Shown here: positions 16,090-24,764 of the stretch, one piece after another
How the letters are laid out: the number at the start of each line of letters is the position of its first letter
How positions within the stretch are numbered: the first letter of the stretch is position 1
From: Levilactobacillus lindianensis
GTDB taxonomy: Bacteria; Bacillota; Bacilli; Lactobacillales; Lactobacillaceae
Direction of reading: 5' to 3'
DNA: 64,000 nucleotides
Assembly (NCBI RefSeq): GCF_003946095.1
Contig: NZ_RHOD01000004.1
Location: 1 to 64,000, forward strand
Made by a program: the position numbers and the translations under genes
Notes under the pieces: model-generated
What the model saw: only the letters and a program-made list of their open reading frames with translations
What the model was told of the DNA's origin: nothing
Database searches by the model: none

Positions 16090-17448
16090 ATGGAACTTTT
16101 AGCTTTAGTCATCGGGGTTATCTTTCTATTGGTCCTCATTATTCGTTTCAAGATCAATACGTTCGTTTCCCTGATTCTGACCTCCGTCCTGACAGCCATG
16201 TTACTGGGGATGGACTTAACCAAAATCGCCGCAACCATCGAATCCGGGATTGGGAGCCAACTTGGTGAACTTTCCTTAGTCTTCGGTTTCGGAGCTATGC
16301 TGGGTCGGTTAGTTGCCGATGCCGGTGGTGCTTACATGATTGCCACGACCTTAATTGATCGTTTCGGTAAGAAACGCCTGCAACTTGCTATCATGCTTGC
16401 TTCATTTATTTTAGGGATTGCCCTCTTCTTCGAAGTTGGGATGGTCCTCTTAATTCCTATCGTCTTCGCCATTGCGGTTGAAGCCGATGTACCAATTCTC
16501 TACTTAGGGATTTCCATGGCTGCTGCCTTATCAGTTACCCACGGATTCCTGCCACCTCACCCAGCACCAGTTGCTATTTCTGCAGTGTTAGGTGCCAATG
16601 ATGGGAAAGTCTTACTCTTCGGTTTGGTTGTCGCAATTCCTGCCGCAATCATCGCCGGTCCTCTGTTCACCAAGCTCGCCCAGCGTTACGCGCCGACAGC
16701 CTTTGAACAGAAGGGTAACCTTTCTTCATTGGGTGAAGTTAAGACGTTCAAGCCTTCAGAAGCTCCTAGCTTTGGTTTATCCGTTCTGACTTCCCTCTTC
16801 CCAGTTATCTTGATGGCCATCACGACTATCTACAAGATGACTATTGACGGTGGTGCAACACCAACCAAGAACGCCAGCATGTTGGACCAAATCGTGGCCT
16901 TGATTGGTGACCCTGCGATTGCGATGTTAATCTCCCTGATCGTGGCAATGTTCACGATGGGCTGGGGTCGGAAGCGTAAGACTGCCGACATCATGGCAAC
17001 GTTGGAAAATGCCGTTAAGTCAATTGCCATGTTACTGTTAGTTATCGGTGGTGGTGGGGCCTTCAAACAAGTCCTCATCGATGGTGGTGTTGGTAAAGAA
17101 GTTGCCAAGATCTTTATCGATTCCAACATGTCCCCACTGGTCTTAGGTTGGTTAGTCGCTGTGGTTCTGCGTGTTGCCTTAGGATCCGCTACCGTGGCTT
17201 CCTTGACTGCCGCCGGAATTGTGGCCCCATTGATGGCCCAAGCCGGTGTTGACCCTGCCCTGATGGTTCTGGCCATCGGTGCTGGTTCCTTAGCTGCTTC
17301 TCACGTGAACGATGCCGGGTTCTGGATGTTCCGTGAATACTTCGATTTGACTGTTAAGCAAACTTTGAGTATTTGGACCGTCTTGGAAACCGTGATCGCC
17401 ATCGTCGGGTTAGCAATTGTTCTGCTTCTGAACATGGCTTTCCACTAA
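16090..17448 (+). CDS. gntP: GntP family gluconate:H+ symporter (operon copy)
   Basis: 452 residues from ATG 16090 (AAAGGG 11 nt upstream); the in-frame upstream extension to 16030 has no family match. It has about 12 transmembrane helices with F-G-F-G-A-M-L-G-R-L, G-F-L-P-P-H-P-A-P and the C-terminal H-V-N-D-A-G-F-W-M-F block. Gluconate uptake here feeds the kinase encoded just before it. It is the paralogue of the permease at 7.2-8.6 kb, differing for example in P-P-H-P-A-P versus P-P-Q-P-S-P at the conserved loop. A strong terminator closes the operon. Confidence 0.92.
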   Translation: MELLALVIGVIFLLVLIIRFKINTFVSLILTSVLTAMLLGMDLTKIAATIESGIGSQLGELSLVFGFGAMLGRLVADAGGAYMIATTLIDRFGKKRLQLAIMLASFILGIALFFEVGMVLLIPIVFAIAVEADVPILYLGISMAAALSVTHGFLPPHPAPVAISAVLGANDGKVLLFGLVVAIPAAIIAGPLFTKLAQRYAPTAFEQKGNLSSLGEVKTFKPSEAPSFGLSVLTSLFPVILMAITTIYKMTIDGGATPTKNASMLDQIVALIGDPAIAMLISLIVAMFTMGWGRKRKTADIMATLENAVKSIAMLLLVIGGGGAFKQVLIDGGVGKEVAKIFIDSNMSPLVLGWLVAVVLRVALGSATVASLTAAGIVAPLMAQAGVDPALMVLAIGAGSLAASHVNDAGFWMFREYFDLTVKQTLSIWTVLETVIAIVGLAIVLLLNMAFH

Positions 17449-17466
17449 ACTTAATCTTAATGAAAG

Positions 17467-17498
17467 CACCGCTGAGACTAGTCTCGGCGGTGTTTTTT
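17467..17498 (+). terminator. Rho-independent terminator of the gntKP operon
   Basis: CACCGC-T-GAGAC pairs with GTCTC-G-GCGGTG around a TA loop, followed by TTTTTT. Confidence 0.9.
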
Positions 17499-17600
17499 AT
17501 TGTCTTCTGCTCTCCTCTCAGACATTTCTAACCATCAACAAAAGAGCAACGTGCTATAATGGAAAAATCAGTCATTCGAGAGTGTAAAGGAGTTTTGATA

Positions 17601-18917
17601 TTGGCAAAGGAGTTACGCCGTGAAATCGGCACATTCACTGCTCTAGCCACCGTCATGGGAACCGTGATCGGTGGTGGGGTATTCTTCAAGACGGCCAGTG
17701 TTGTGGCCGCCAACCATTCCGCAAATATGACGCTGGTCGCTTGGATTCTGGGAGGACTTCTGACCATTTGTGCCGGGTTAACCAGTGCAGAACTGGCAGC
17801 GGCCATCCCTCGAACCGGTGGGGCCATGCGCTACCTGGAATACGCCTATGGTAAGCCCGTGGGCTTCCTCATGGGGTGGGCCCAGATGCTCGTCTACTAC
17901 CCGGCAAACATCGCCGCGCTATCGATTATCTTCGGCGTTCAGTTCGCCGCACTCTTTCACCTAGAGAGTCACTGGCAGCTACCGGTGGCCATCCTATGTG
18001 GTCTCAGTATCACACTATTGAACTTTCTCGGGGCCCGCGTTGGAGGATCTGTTCAATCGATTGCCCTAGTCTTTAAGCTCATCCCTATCGCTGTCATCGT
18101 TGTCTTTGGTCTGATGGACCCGGCTCATACGGTCCTGCAATTCTGGCCGATCACCACCGGCGATCACTTAAACTGGGGTAAAGCCTTTGCTTCTAGCCTA
18201 CTAGCAACAATGTTTGCCTATGACGGCTGGATTAGCATCGGTAATATTGCGGGGGAGATGAAACACCCTGAACGAGATCTGCCTCGAGCAATCGTGTTAG
18301 GGTTGGCACTCATCACCATCATCTACACCCTGGTCAACCTAGTCTTTCTCAAGACTTTGCCAATTGACCTGATTGCCGGTAATCAAAACGCCGCGGCTGA
18401 TGCCTCTATGCGGCTATTCGGTCAGTTTGGGGGCAAATTGGTCACCATCGGTATCCTCATCTCAGTCTATGGCGCCATTAACGGCTATACCTTAACTGGG
18501 ATGCGTGTGCCCTTCGCCATGGCCGAGGAAGACAGCCTACCCTTCTCGAAGCGTTTCCGTCAGCTCTCACGTAAGACCTACGTCCCTTACTTTGCCGGAA
18601 CGATTCAATTCTTAATTGCGCTTCTCATGATGTTCATGGGTAGCTTCGACATCCTAACGGACATGCTAGTCTTCGTCATGTGGGTCTTCAACTGTCTGAT
18701 CTTCCTAGCCGTATTTCGGCTACGACGAACAGAGCCTGAACTCAACCGACCGTACCGGGTCCCTTGGTTCCCAATCATTCCCATCGTAGCCTTGATTGGC
18801 GGCATCTTCATTTTGGTAACGACCTTAATTACCGAAACCGGATTGGCAGTCACTGGACTAGGGCTAACACTTATCGGTCTGCCAGTCTACTTCTGGCACC
18901 AAAGACATCGACAATAA
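17601..18917 (+). CDS. APC superfamily amino acid transporter, SteT/LAT-like
   Basis: 438 residues from TTG 17601, which has AAAGGAG 8 nt upstream and a start of L-R-R-E-I-G-T-F. About 12 transmembrane helices. The first helix has the APC motif M-G-T-V-I-G-G-G-V-F-F, and A-E-L-A-A-A-I-P-R-T-G-G near 73-84 is typical of the heterodimeric-exchanger-like (LAT) branch that includes the B. subtilis serine/threonine exchanger SteT; A-Y-D-G-W lies near 211-215. The exact amino acid is unknown. A single-gene unit: TATAAT at 17555-17560 and a shared bidirectional terminator behind. Confidence 0.87.
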   Translation: MAKELRREIGTFTALATVMGTVIGGGVFFKTASVVAANHSANMTLVAWILGGLLTICAGLTSAELAAAIPRTGGAMRYLEYAYGKPVGFLMGWAQMLVYYPANIAALSIIFGVQFAALFHLESHWQLPVAILCGLSITLLNFLGARVGGSVQSIALVFKLIPIAVIVVFGLMDPAHTVLQFWPITTGDHLNWGKAFASSLLATMFAYDGWISIGNIAGEMKHPERDLPRAIVLGLALITIIYTLVNLVFLKTLPIDLIAGNQNAAADASMRLFGQFGGKLVTIGILISVYGAINGYTLTGMRVPFAMAEEDSLPFSKRFRQLSRKTYVPYFAGTIQFLIALLMMFMGSFDILTDMLVFVMWVFNCLIFLAVFRLRRTEPELNRPYRVPWFPIIPIVALIGGIFILVTTLITETGLAVTGLGLTLIGLPVYFWHQRHRQ

Positions 18918-18921
18918 ACGC

Positions 18922-18960
18922 AAAAAAAATCTCCGGATACGTTATCCGGAGATTTTTTTA
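18922..18960. terminator. Bidirectional terminator between the permease and rbs operon
   Basis: Perfect 13-bp stem (18927-18939 with 18943-18955) and a 3-nt loop. Runs of seven T follow on the plus strand and eight on the minus strand. Confidence 0.93.
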
Positions 18961-18974
18961 TCGTTCACTAGAGA

Positions 18975-19931
18975 CTATTCAAACTTAGCAACGTTCTTCT
19001 TAGTAACCAAGTGAATTGGTGAAGGCGTGGCCTTTTCAACCTTTTCGCCCTTAAAGTGCTTGTAAGCAGCCTTAACAGCTAATTCCCCTTCAACCTTTGG
19101 TGATTGGGCAATGATACCGGTAATCTTACCAGACTTAACGGCCTTGAGTCCTTGTTCCCCACCATCGATGGAGACAACAACCATATCTGGGTCATTGATA
19201 GCCTTGATAGCACCTAAAGCCATTTCATCGTTTTGAGCGAAGACACCCTTAATCTTAGGGTGAGCTTGTAAGATGTTTTCAGTAGTAGACATCCCTTGCG
19301 CACGGTCAAAGTTGGCAGTTTGCTTCGTAACGATGTCTAAAGTACCCTTAACAGTGCTGTTGAAACCTTTCCCACGTTGGATAGCGGCATCGGCACCTGG
19401 CGTACCTTCAAGTTCAGCGATCTGGTCGTTCTTGCTTAACTGGCTCATCATAAACTTACCAGCCATCTTCCCGGCCAAGACGTTATCAGAAGCAACAGTC
19501 GTTAACAACTTCCCACCGTTAGACCCACGGTCACAGGCGATAACTGGAATACCAGCGTTGTTAGCATCCTTAACAGCAGTAGCAATGGCGTCAGAGTCAA
19601 CAGGGTTGATGATAATAACGTCAACCTTCTTTTGAATTAAATCTTCAACGTCGTTAGATTGCTTGGCACTGTCATTTTGAGCATCGAAAATTTGAGTTGA
19701 GCTCCCGTTTTCCTTAGCAACCTTCGTAATCCCGTCACGTACGGAAACGAAGAATGGGTTACTTAAGGTTGACAATGAAACCCCAATCTTTAAGTTCTTT
19801 TCACTCTTCTTGACAGTCTTGTTCGTCCCGAAGGATGGTGGCGTCAAGGAGACGGCTTTACATCCGGCAAGGAACATTGAGAAGCCAGCAAATACGGTCA
19901 GTAGTACGACTAAATATTTTTTCCCTTTCAT
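18975..19931 (-). CDS. rbsB: Ribose ABC transporter substrate-binding lipoprotein
   Basis: 318 residues. The N-terminus has a signal peptide with lipobox L-A-G-C (cleavage before Cys24), so it is a lipoprotein on the outer face of the membrane. The mature part is a periplasmic-binding-protein type 1 fold: K-I-G-V-S-L-S-T-L-S-N-P-F-F, then I-I-N-P-V-D-S-D-A near 109-117, C-D-R-G near 132-135 and F-A-Q-N-D-E-M-A-L-G near 227-236, all typical of RbsB. It is the last gene of rbsDACB, 14 bp after rbsC, and delivers ribose to RbsAC. Confidence 0.93.
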   Translation of the reverse strand: MKGKKYLVVLLTVFAGFSMFLAGCKAVSLTPPSFGTNKTVKKSEKNLKIGVSLSTLSNPFFVSVRDGITKVAKENGSSTQIFDAQNDSAKQSNDVEDLIQKKVDVIIINPVDSDAIATAVKDANNAGIPVIACDRGSNGGKLLTTVASDNVLAGKMAGKFMMSQLSKNDQIAELEGTPGADAAIQRGKGFNSTVKGTLDIVTKQTANFDRAQGMSTTENILQAHPKIKGVFAQNDEMALGAIKAINDPDMVVVSIDGGEQGLKAVKSGKITGIIAQSPKVEGELAVKAAYKHFKGEKVEKATPSPIHLVTKKNVAKFE

Positions 19932-19945
19932 AAGGAACCTTCCCC

Positions 19946-20923
19946 CTAAGCTTTAGCTTGTTTTCTATCGAGTAAGACGGCAACTAAGATCACGATACCT
20001 TTTACGATTTGTTGGTAGAAACTGGAGATACCCAGTAAGTTCATCCCGTTGTTCAAGACACCAATAATCAAAGCACCAATTAAAGTCCCAAACATACGAC
20101 CTTTCCCACCGGCAAGACTAGTCCCACCTAAAACAACGGCGGCGATGGCATCCATTTCGTAAGCATTCCCGGCATCAGGTTGTGCGGAAGCTAAACGTGA
20201 AGTCAAGATAGCACCGGCAACGGCTGATAAGAAACCAGCGATCGTGTAAATTAAGATAATCATCTTGTTGTTCTTAACACCAGCAACGAAGGCAGCCTTA
20301 GGGTTACCACCTAAAGCATAAGTCTTACGACCAAACGTGGTCCGGTGCAACAGAATGAAAGCACAGATGTAGAAGATAGCCATAATGTAAACTGGGAATG
20401 GAATTCCGAATAAGTAACCTTGACCAAAGAATTGGAAACCGAAGTTGTTACTCATCTTAGTCCCAGTGATTGGGTTACCTTTAGTGAAGACGTAAGTAGC
20501 ACCCCGCAAAATGGTTTGCGTTGCCAAAGTGGCGATGAATGGTGCGGCTTTCCCATAAGCGATGATAACACCGTTAATGGCACCGAAGATGGCACCAGTT
20601 AACATCCCGATTAAGAGAGACAAGATCGTTGGTACACCGGCTAATACCAGTTGAGCGGTGAAGGCACCACTCAAGGCAACGATGGCCCCAACGGATAAAT
20701 CAATCCCACCGGTTAAGATAACAAATTCCATCCCGAAGGCAATTAAAGCGTTAACTGAAACTTGACGTAATAAGTTCAGTAAGTTTAACGGATCCAAGAA
20801 CGAGAAGTTAAGTACCGAAACTAAAACAATCAATACGATTAAGGCGACCATTGGTCCTAGTTTTTTATAGAAGTCGCCAAAACTAAATTTTTTCTTTGCC
20901 TCTACTTCTGTTTGATTACTCAT
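19946..20923 (-). CDS. rbsC: Ribose ABC transporter permease
   Basis: 325 residues, about 8-10 membrane helices. It has the RbsC-type G-G-I-D-L-S-V-G-A-I-V-A-L-S segment (about 73-86) and the cytoplasmic coupling region G-G-N-P-K-A-A-F-V-A-G-V-K near 205-217, plus A-A-V-V-L-G-G-T-S-L-A-G-G-K-G near 262-276. The start overlaps the rbsA stop by 4 bp (20920-20923), so translation is coupled. It forms the membrane channel with RbsA energising transport. Confidence 0.93.
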   Translation of the reverse strand: MSNQTEVEAKKKFSFGDFYKKLGPMVALIVLIVLVSVLNFSFLDPLNLLNLLRQVSVNALIAFGMEFVILTGGIDLSVGAIVALSGAFTAQLVLAGVPTILSLLIGMLTGAIFGAINGVIIAYGKAAPFIATLATQTILRGATYVFTKGNPITGTKMSNNFGFQFFGQGYLFGIPFPVYIMAIFYICAFILLHRTTFGRKTYALGGNPKAAFVAGVKNNKMIILIYTIAGFLSAVAGAILTSRLASAQPDAGNAYEMDAIAAVVLGGTSLAGGKGRMFGTLIGALIIGVLNNGMNLLGISSFYQQIVKGIVILVAVLLDRKQAKA

Positions 20924-22404
20924 TCGTTTTTCCCTCCTGTTGCTAACGTCATAATACTTTCTTGCGTAGCATCCTTAGTATCGACGACATCCATCAGGTG
21001 ACCTTCGTAGACCACCGCAATCTTGTCAGAGAAACCAAGCACTTCATCCAAGTCACTCGAAACCATAATAATAGCTGTTCCACGATCGGTTAATTCGTTC
21101 ATGAGGTCATAGATTTCACGCTTGGCACCAACGTCGACACCACGAGTTGGTTCATCCAAAATCAGGACTTGCGAACCAGATCCAACCCACTTAGCCAAGA
21201 CAACCTTCTGTTGGTTACCACCAGAGAGGCTACCTGCTTCATCATCACGACCGTTAGCCTTAACATTCAGGCGTTTCAGTAACATGTCAACGAAGTCTTT
21301 GTCGGCCTTTTCGTCGATTAAACCGTGCTTGGAGAACCCATCGATACTTGGCAAGTCAATGTTGTCAGCTAGCGTTGCATCGAGGATTAAACCTTCCGTC
21401 TTCCGGTCTTCAGTTAAGAACCCAACGTTATGACTGATAGCATCGTTAGGATTCTTAATGGTCAGTTCCTTACCGTCAACCTTGATGGTCCCGGCATCCA
21501 ACTTGTCAATCCCGAAGATGGCCCGCATAATTTCAGTACGGCCGGCACCCATCAAGCCTGAGAAGGCCAGAACTTCACCGGAACGAACTGAGAAACTGAC
21601 ATCTTTAAACTTGTCATTCGTCAAACCAGAAACTTCCAACATGGTCTTACCAAACTTAGGATGACGTTCTGGATAGAAGTCTCCCATGTCCCGACCAACC
21701 ATGTCATGGACGATTTGCTTAACGTTGGTATCGGCCGTGTTGTACGTGTTAATGGTTAAACCATCACGCATTACGGTAACGCGGTCGGCAATTTCAAACA
21801 ATTCTTCCATTCGGTGAGAGATGTAAATCAAACCAACACCTTGGTCACGAAGCTTACGGATAACAACGAATAACTTTTGAATTTCATCTTGCGTCAAAGC
21901 CGCCGTTGGTTCGTCCATGATGATGATTTTGGCATCGGTCATCAATGACTTGGCGATTTCAATCATTTGTTGTTGCCCAACTGACAATTCACCAATCGGC
22001 TGTGAGAAGTCAACCTTCATGTCCAATTGATCCAAGGCCTTTTGTGCAATCGTTTTCATTTTGGCATTATCAATCAAGCCAAAACCTTTTTTGATTTCCT
22101 TGTTCAAGAACATGTTATCCAGAACTGGCATTTCACCAAAGTTGTTCATTTCTTGGTGAATGAATGCGATTCCGTGATGTTCAGCTTCCAACGCGTTGTC
22201 GAAGTGGGTTTCCTTGCCATCAACCAAAATAGTCCCGCTATTTGGTTCCAGCAACCCGGTAAGAATGTTCATCATCGTCGACTTACCAGCACCATTTTCG
22301 CCCATGAGCGCGTGAACCTCGCCGCCCTTCACGGAGAAATTGACATCTTTTAAAACTTCGTTAGAACCGAATGATTTTGAGATATGCTGCATATCAATTT
22401 GCAT
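20920..22404 (-). CDS. rbsA: Ribose ABC transporter ATP-binding protein (two ATPase domains)
   Basis: 494 residues. The first nucleotide-binding domain has Walker A G-E-N-G-A-G-K-S-T (34-42), signature L-S-V-G-Q-Q-Q near 139-145 and Walker B I-I-I-M-D-E-P-T. The second has a degenerate Walker A (G-L-M-G-A-G-R-T-E near 286-294), signature L-S-G-G-N-Q-Q-K and Walker B L-I-L-D-E-P-T-R-G-V-D. The pattern of a good first and degenerate second P-loop is normal for sugar ABC ATPases of the CUT2 class. It lies 31 bp after rbsD and overlaps rbsC by 4 bp. Confidence 0.94.
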   Translation of the reverse strand: MQIDMQHISKSFGSNEVLKDVNFSVKGGEVHALMGENGAGKSTMMNILTGLLEPNSGTILVDGKETHFDNALEAEHHGIAFIHQEMNNFGEMPVLDNMFLNKEIKKGFGLIDNAKMKTIAQKALDQLDMKVDFSQPIGELSVGQQQMIEIAKSLMTDAKIIIMDEPTAALTQDEIQKLFVVIRKLRDQGVGLIYISHRMEELFEIADRVTVMRDGLTINTYNTADTNVKQIVHDMVGRDMGDFYPERHPKFGKTMLEVSGLTNDKFKDVSFSVRSGEVLAFSGLMGAGRTEIMRAIFGIDKLDAGTIKVDGKELTIKNPNDAISHNVGFLTEDRKTEGLILDATLADNIDLPSIDGFSKHGLIDEKADKDFVDMLLKRLNVKANGRDDEAGSLSGGNQQKVVLAKWVGSGSQVLILDEPTRGVDVGAKREIYDLMNELTDRGTAIIMVSSDLDEVLGFSDKIAVVYEGHLMDVVDTKDATQESIMTLATGGKNE

Positions 22405-22435
22405 TTACGCCAAACCTCCTTTTGCAAGTCGCAGC

Positions 22436-22831
22436 TTAAAACGTTACGCCGCTTTCCAATATAATGTTTGAGAACGGTGTCATTTCGCCTGTACGGACGA
22501 ATGCGTGGCACTTACTCAAGTCCTGCTTCATTTGATCATGTGGGATGAACTTAACATCGACATCCGGTAATAATTGCTGAACCGCTGATAATTGGTCCGG
22601 ATTTTCGGTCTTCATCTCTTCTGCCAAATAAATGCGTTGTACCTGTAACTCAGCTAAGACATTCTTTAGTACGTCTAAGAAACTTGGAAGTTGCTTAGTC
22701 ACTGCTAAATCAATCTTTTCGGTTCCCTTCGGAACTGGCATTCCGGCATCACCGATAGCCAACGTGTCGAAGTGTCCCATTTGGGAGATGACCCGTGACA
22801 AATCAGAATTAATAACTGTTGTCTTCTTCAT
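22436..22831 (-). CDS. rbsD: D-ribose pyranase
   Basis: 131 residues from ATG 22831; an upstream in-frame GTG would overlap the AAAGGTGG ribosome site. RbsD speeds conversion of beta-D-ribopyranose to ribofuranose, the form used by ribokinase. It has the family's [15 protein letters not shown] start with catalytic His20-equivalent, I-G-D-A-G-M-P-V-P near 28-36 and the end F-V-R-T-G-E[15 protein letters not shown]. First gene of rbsDACB. No ribokinase or RbsR gene accompanies it. Confidence 0.94.
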   Translation of the reverse strand: MKKTTVINSDLSRVISQMGHFDTLAIGDAGMPVPKGTEKIDLAVTKQLPSFLDVLKNVLAELQVQRIYLAEEMKTENPDQLSAVQQLLPDVDVKFIPHDQMKQDLSKCHAFVRTGEMTPFSNIILESGVTF

Positions 22832-22875
22832 TCCTGCCTTATCCACCTTTCAGAACACTTGCAGATTCTACATAA

Positions 22876-22891
22876 GGTAAATGGTTTTACC
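22876..22891. promoter_or_regulatory. LacI-type operator, site 1 of the rbs operon
   Basis: GGTAAA-TGGT-TTTACC, an exact 6-bp inverted repeat. It lies in the rbs leader, about 45 bp upstream of rbsD and about 65 bp downstream of the predicted transcription start. It is similar to site 2, suggesting the same LacI-family repressor, probably RbsR. Confidence 0.7.
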
Positions 22892-22931
22892 TACGCCACT
22901 ACATCACGCGGCATGAATCGAGAAACCGTTC

Positions 22932-22945
22932 GTAAAACCGTTTAC
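22932..22945. promoter_or_regulatory. LacI-type operator, site 2 of the rbs operon
   Basis: GTAAA-ACCG-TTTAC, an exact 5-bp inverted repeat with near-central CG, typical of LacI-family sites. A related half site (AAACCGTT) sits at 22924-22931. It covers about +12 to +25 of the predicted transcript. Confidence 0.72.
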
Positions 22946-22963
22946 ATTATTTCTACAAGACCT

Positions 22964-22992
22964 AAGATACCACAAAAGAAAAGCGCTTTCAA
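22964..22992 (-). promoter_or_regulatory. Promoter of rbsDACB with a cre-like site over the -35 box
   Basis: On the minus strand TTGAAA (22992-22987), 17 bp, TATCTT (22969-22964). Positions 22978-22991 (plus strand GAAAAGCGCTTTCA) form a near-perfect catabolite-responsive element that overlaps the -35 box, so CcpA binding would block transcription when glucose is present. Confidence 0.78.
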
Positions 22993-23011
22993 TAAAAATT
23001 CATAAGTTTTT

Positions 23012-23044
23012 CAAAAAAAAACGCGCATCCCTGGGATGCGCGTT
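23012..23044 (-). terminator. Rho-independent terminator of gshA
   Basis: AACGCGCATCC and GGATGCGCGTT pair exactly around a 3-nt loop, with eight or more T following on the minus strand. Confidence 0.93.
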
Positions 23045-23064
23045 CTAATCATTCTAATACTATT

Positions 23065-24585
23065 TTAATAGTGTAAAGGTGCTGGCAACGCCGGTAGATC
23101 AGGGAATAGATGCCGTAACTTGATCTCTGGATTAGCATCCTGAGTGTCTCGTTCCTGAAGAACCTGGGTGACGCCATTAAATGTAAACATTAGTAAATCG
23201 TCACCCTCCTCATCGCGAACTTGAAAGAACTTCACACCGAGTTGCAAAGCCGTCATGACAAATCGCTGGGTCTGATCACTGACCTGCTTCAAACGAGGCA
23301 ATAGTGGCTTGGCCGCAATCCGTTGACGGTGCCAATCGGCCGCAATCTGCCGGCCATAAGCCATGAGACTCCCATCTTGTAGGTGAGCGACCATCTTGGC
23401 AGCCGGCGTTAACTCGGGATGAGTCAACACTTCTTCGAGATCGTCAATGACCGATGACTGTTCTGCATGAATCTGGAGTTGATCGGTCATCTCTCGCAAT
23501 TCCTGGAAGACACGTTCCCCATCGGTCTGGTATTGCGTCGGTGCCAACGGATTTTCCAAAGCCACCCGCTGATTTCGCGTCAAGGCCTCGCTAAGTTGCT
23601 GCTCCAGATCTTGCGTTGGCAACGGTTGCGTTAAGAGATAAATCATGAAGACCTTTAAGAAGTACAGGGCATGCCGACTAACCCCATTGGGGGTAAACGG
23701 CGTGTTATCAAAGTCCCGTAATTCCAGGTAACGAATACCACCGGCGAGGTAGTCTCGCTGATTTGCCTGTCCTCTGAGCCGTACAGGCCCGTAGAACTCG
23801 TGCGCAGAGAAATAGGTACCATTGTCTATCAAGCGCTGAAGCTGGTTTAGATGCGCTTCTAAGGACGTATACGTCACCTGCTCATCTGGGCGGTTCACAA
23901 AACCGAAACGACTGTTGCGAATACTCCGCACCGGTTGGGCTAATTCTGCTGGCATGGGGTCAAAGAACCCCTGTTCAGCCACGGGACTGGCCCCAAATAA
24001 GTAGGTCAATAACCACTGGTAGCGCACAAAGTTCTGCGCTAACCGGAAGTACAGGGCATTCTTAAAAGCCACAATAGACGTAAATTCCTGGGTGTAGTGG
24101 CTGAATAACCGATGCAAAACTGGATCTGGCAGGCTGTAATTCACATGCACGCCAGTCAGACTCCCATGTTGTAGGCCATACTTCTTCACGAGATAGGACC
24201 GGTACGGCCGAATAGCCGGTCGATCAAAATGATCGGCTAGAAACTGCCAGTCAGTCTCATCCATCTTGGGGGGCGTACTAAACGGCCAGATGCGATCGTC
24301 CCCTTCTAAGGAGCGGTAAGCCACCGTTTGCAAGGTATCTAACTGGTCTAGCGTCCCTCCAATATTGGGATTAGGGTCCGTAATGATTTCGAGTTGGCTT
24401 TCAGTAAAGTCCGTTTGAAAATAAGGGTGGAAGGTCCGAGAACCTAAGGCACTGGGATGGGGACGACGACTCAGCCGACCATGCGGATCGATTCGTTGTT
24501 CTTCAACTTCCACACCGATTAAACTGTGATACAACTGTTCTGCTAAATTTTCTTCACGAATAACCGCTAATAGATTTTCTAACAT
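23065..24585 (-). CDS. gshA: Glutamate--cysteine ligase
   Basis: 506 residues. The protein resembles the glutamate-cysteine ligase half (about 500 residues) of the GshF/GshAB type: I-G-V-E-V-E-E-Q-R (22-30) with metal-binding acids, F-Q-T-D-F-T-E-S-Q-L-E-I-I-T-D near 55-69, G-V-H-V-N-Y-S near 142-148, and Y-L-E-L-R-D-F-D-N-T-P near 287-297. The usual C-terminal ATP-grasp glutathione synthetase half is missing, so the product should be gamma-glutamylcysteine unless a separate synthetase exists elsewhere. The ATG has an AGGGGA site. Single-gene unit. Confidence 0.88.
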   Translation of the reverse strand: MLENLLAVIREENLAEQLYHSLIGVEVEEQRIDPHGRLSRRPHPSALGSRTFHPYFQTDFTESQLEIITDPNPNIGGTLDQLDTLQTVAYRSLEGDDRIWPFSTPPKMDETDWQFLADHFDRPAIRPYRSYLVKKYGLQHGSLTGVHVNYSLPDPVLHRLFSHYTQEFTSIVAFKNALYFRLAQNFVRYQWLLTYLFGASPVAEQGFFDPMPAELAQPVRSIRNSRFGFVNRPDEQVTYTSLEAHLNQLQRLIDNGTYFSAHEFYGPVRLRGQANQRDYLAGGIRYLELRDFDNTPFTPNGVSRHALYFLKVFMIYLLTQPLPTQDLEQQLSEALTRNQRVALENPLAPTQYQTDGERVFQELREMTDQLQIHAEQSSVIDDLEEVLTHPELTPAAKMVAHLQDGSLMAYGRQIAADWHRQRIAAKPLLPRLKQVSDQTQRFVMTALQLGVKFFQVRDEEGDDLLMFTFNGVTQVLQERDTQDANPEIKLRHLFPDLPALPAPLHY

Positions 24586-24614
24586 GGCGGTAACATCCCC
24601 TGACCTTAGACTTG

Positions 24615-24632
24615 GTTTACTAAAGTGTAAAC
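24615..24632. promoter_or_regulatory. Inverted repeat GTTTAC-N6-GTAAAC upstream of gshA
   Basis: Exact 6-bp arms at 24615-24620 and 24627-24632, about 30 bp before the gshA start. It could be an operator or a 5' leader hairpin. The regulator cannot be told from the window. Confidence 0.5.
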
Positions 24633-24715
24633 AAAAATGGCGGCGCTGTCACTGATATTGTTCCCTTTTATTCATTAAATTTTTGTAAATCACACTAACC
24701 ATTAAATCAGATACC

Positions 24716-24746
24716 AAAAAGGTGTCTGAACCCACGTCCAGACACC
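24716..24746 (-). terminator. Rho-independent terminator after rlmCD
   Basis: GGTGTCTG (24721-24728) pairs with CAGACACC (24739-24746) around a 10-nt loop; five T follow on the minus strand. It ends the long pcrA-to-rlmCD gene block. Confidence 0.88.
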
Positions 24747-24764
24747 CGGTGATAACTTTAAAAC

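Noticed and set aside
17559-17600. ATG 17559 as start of the SteT-like permease
   Set aside because: This ATG is inside the TATAAT box and has no ribosome site; TTG 17601 has AAAGGAG at 8 nt and matches the family start.
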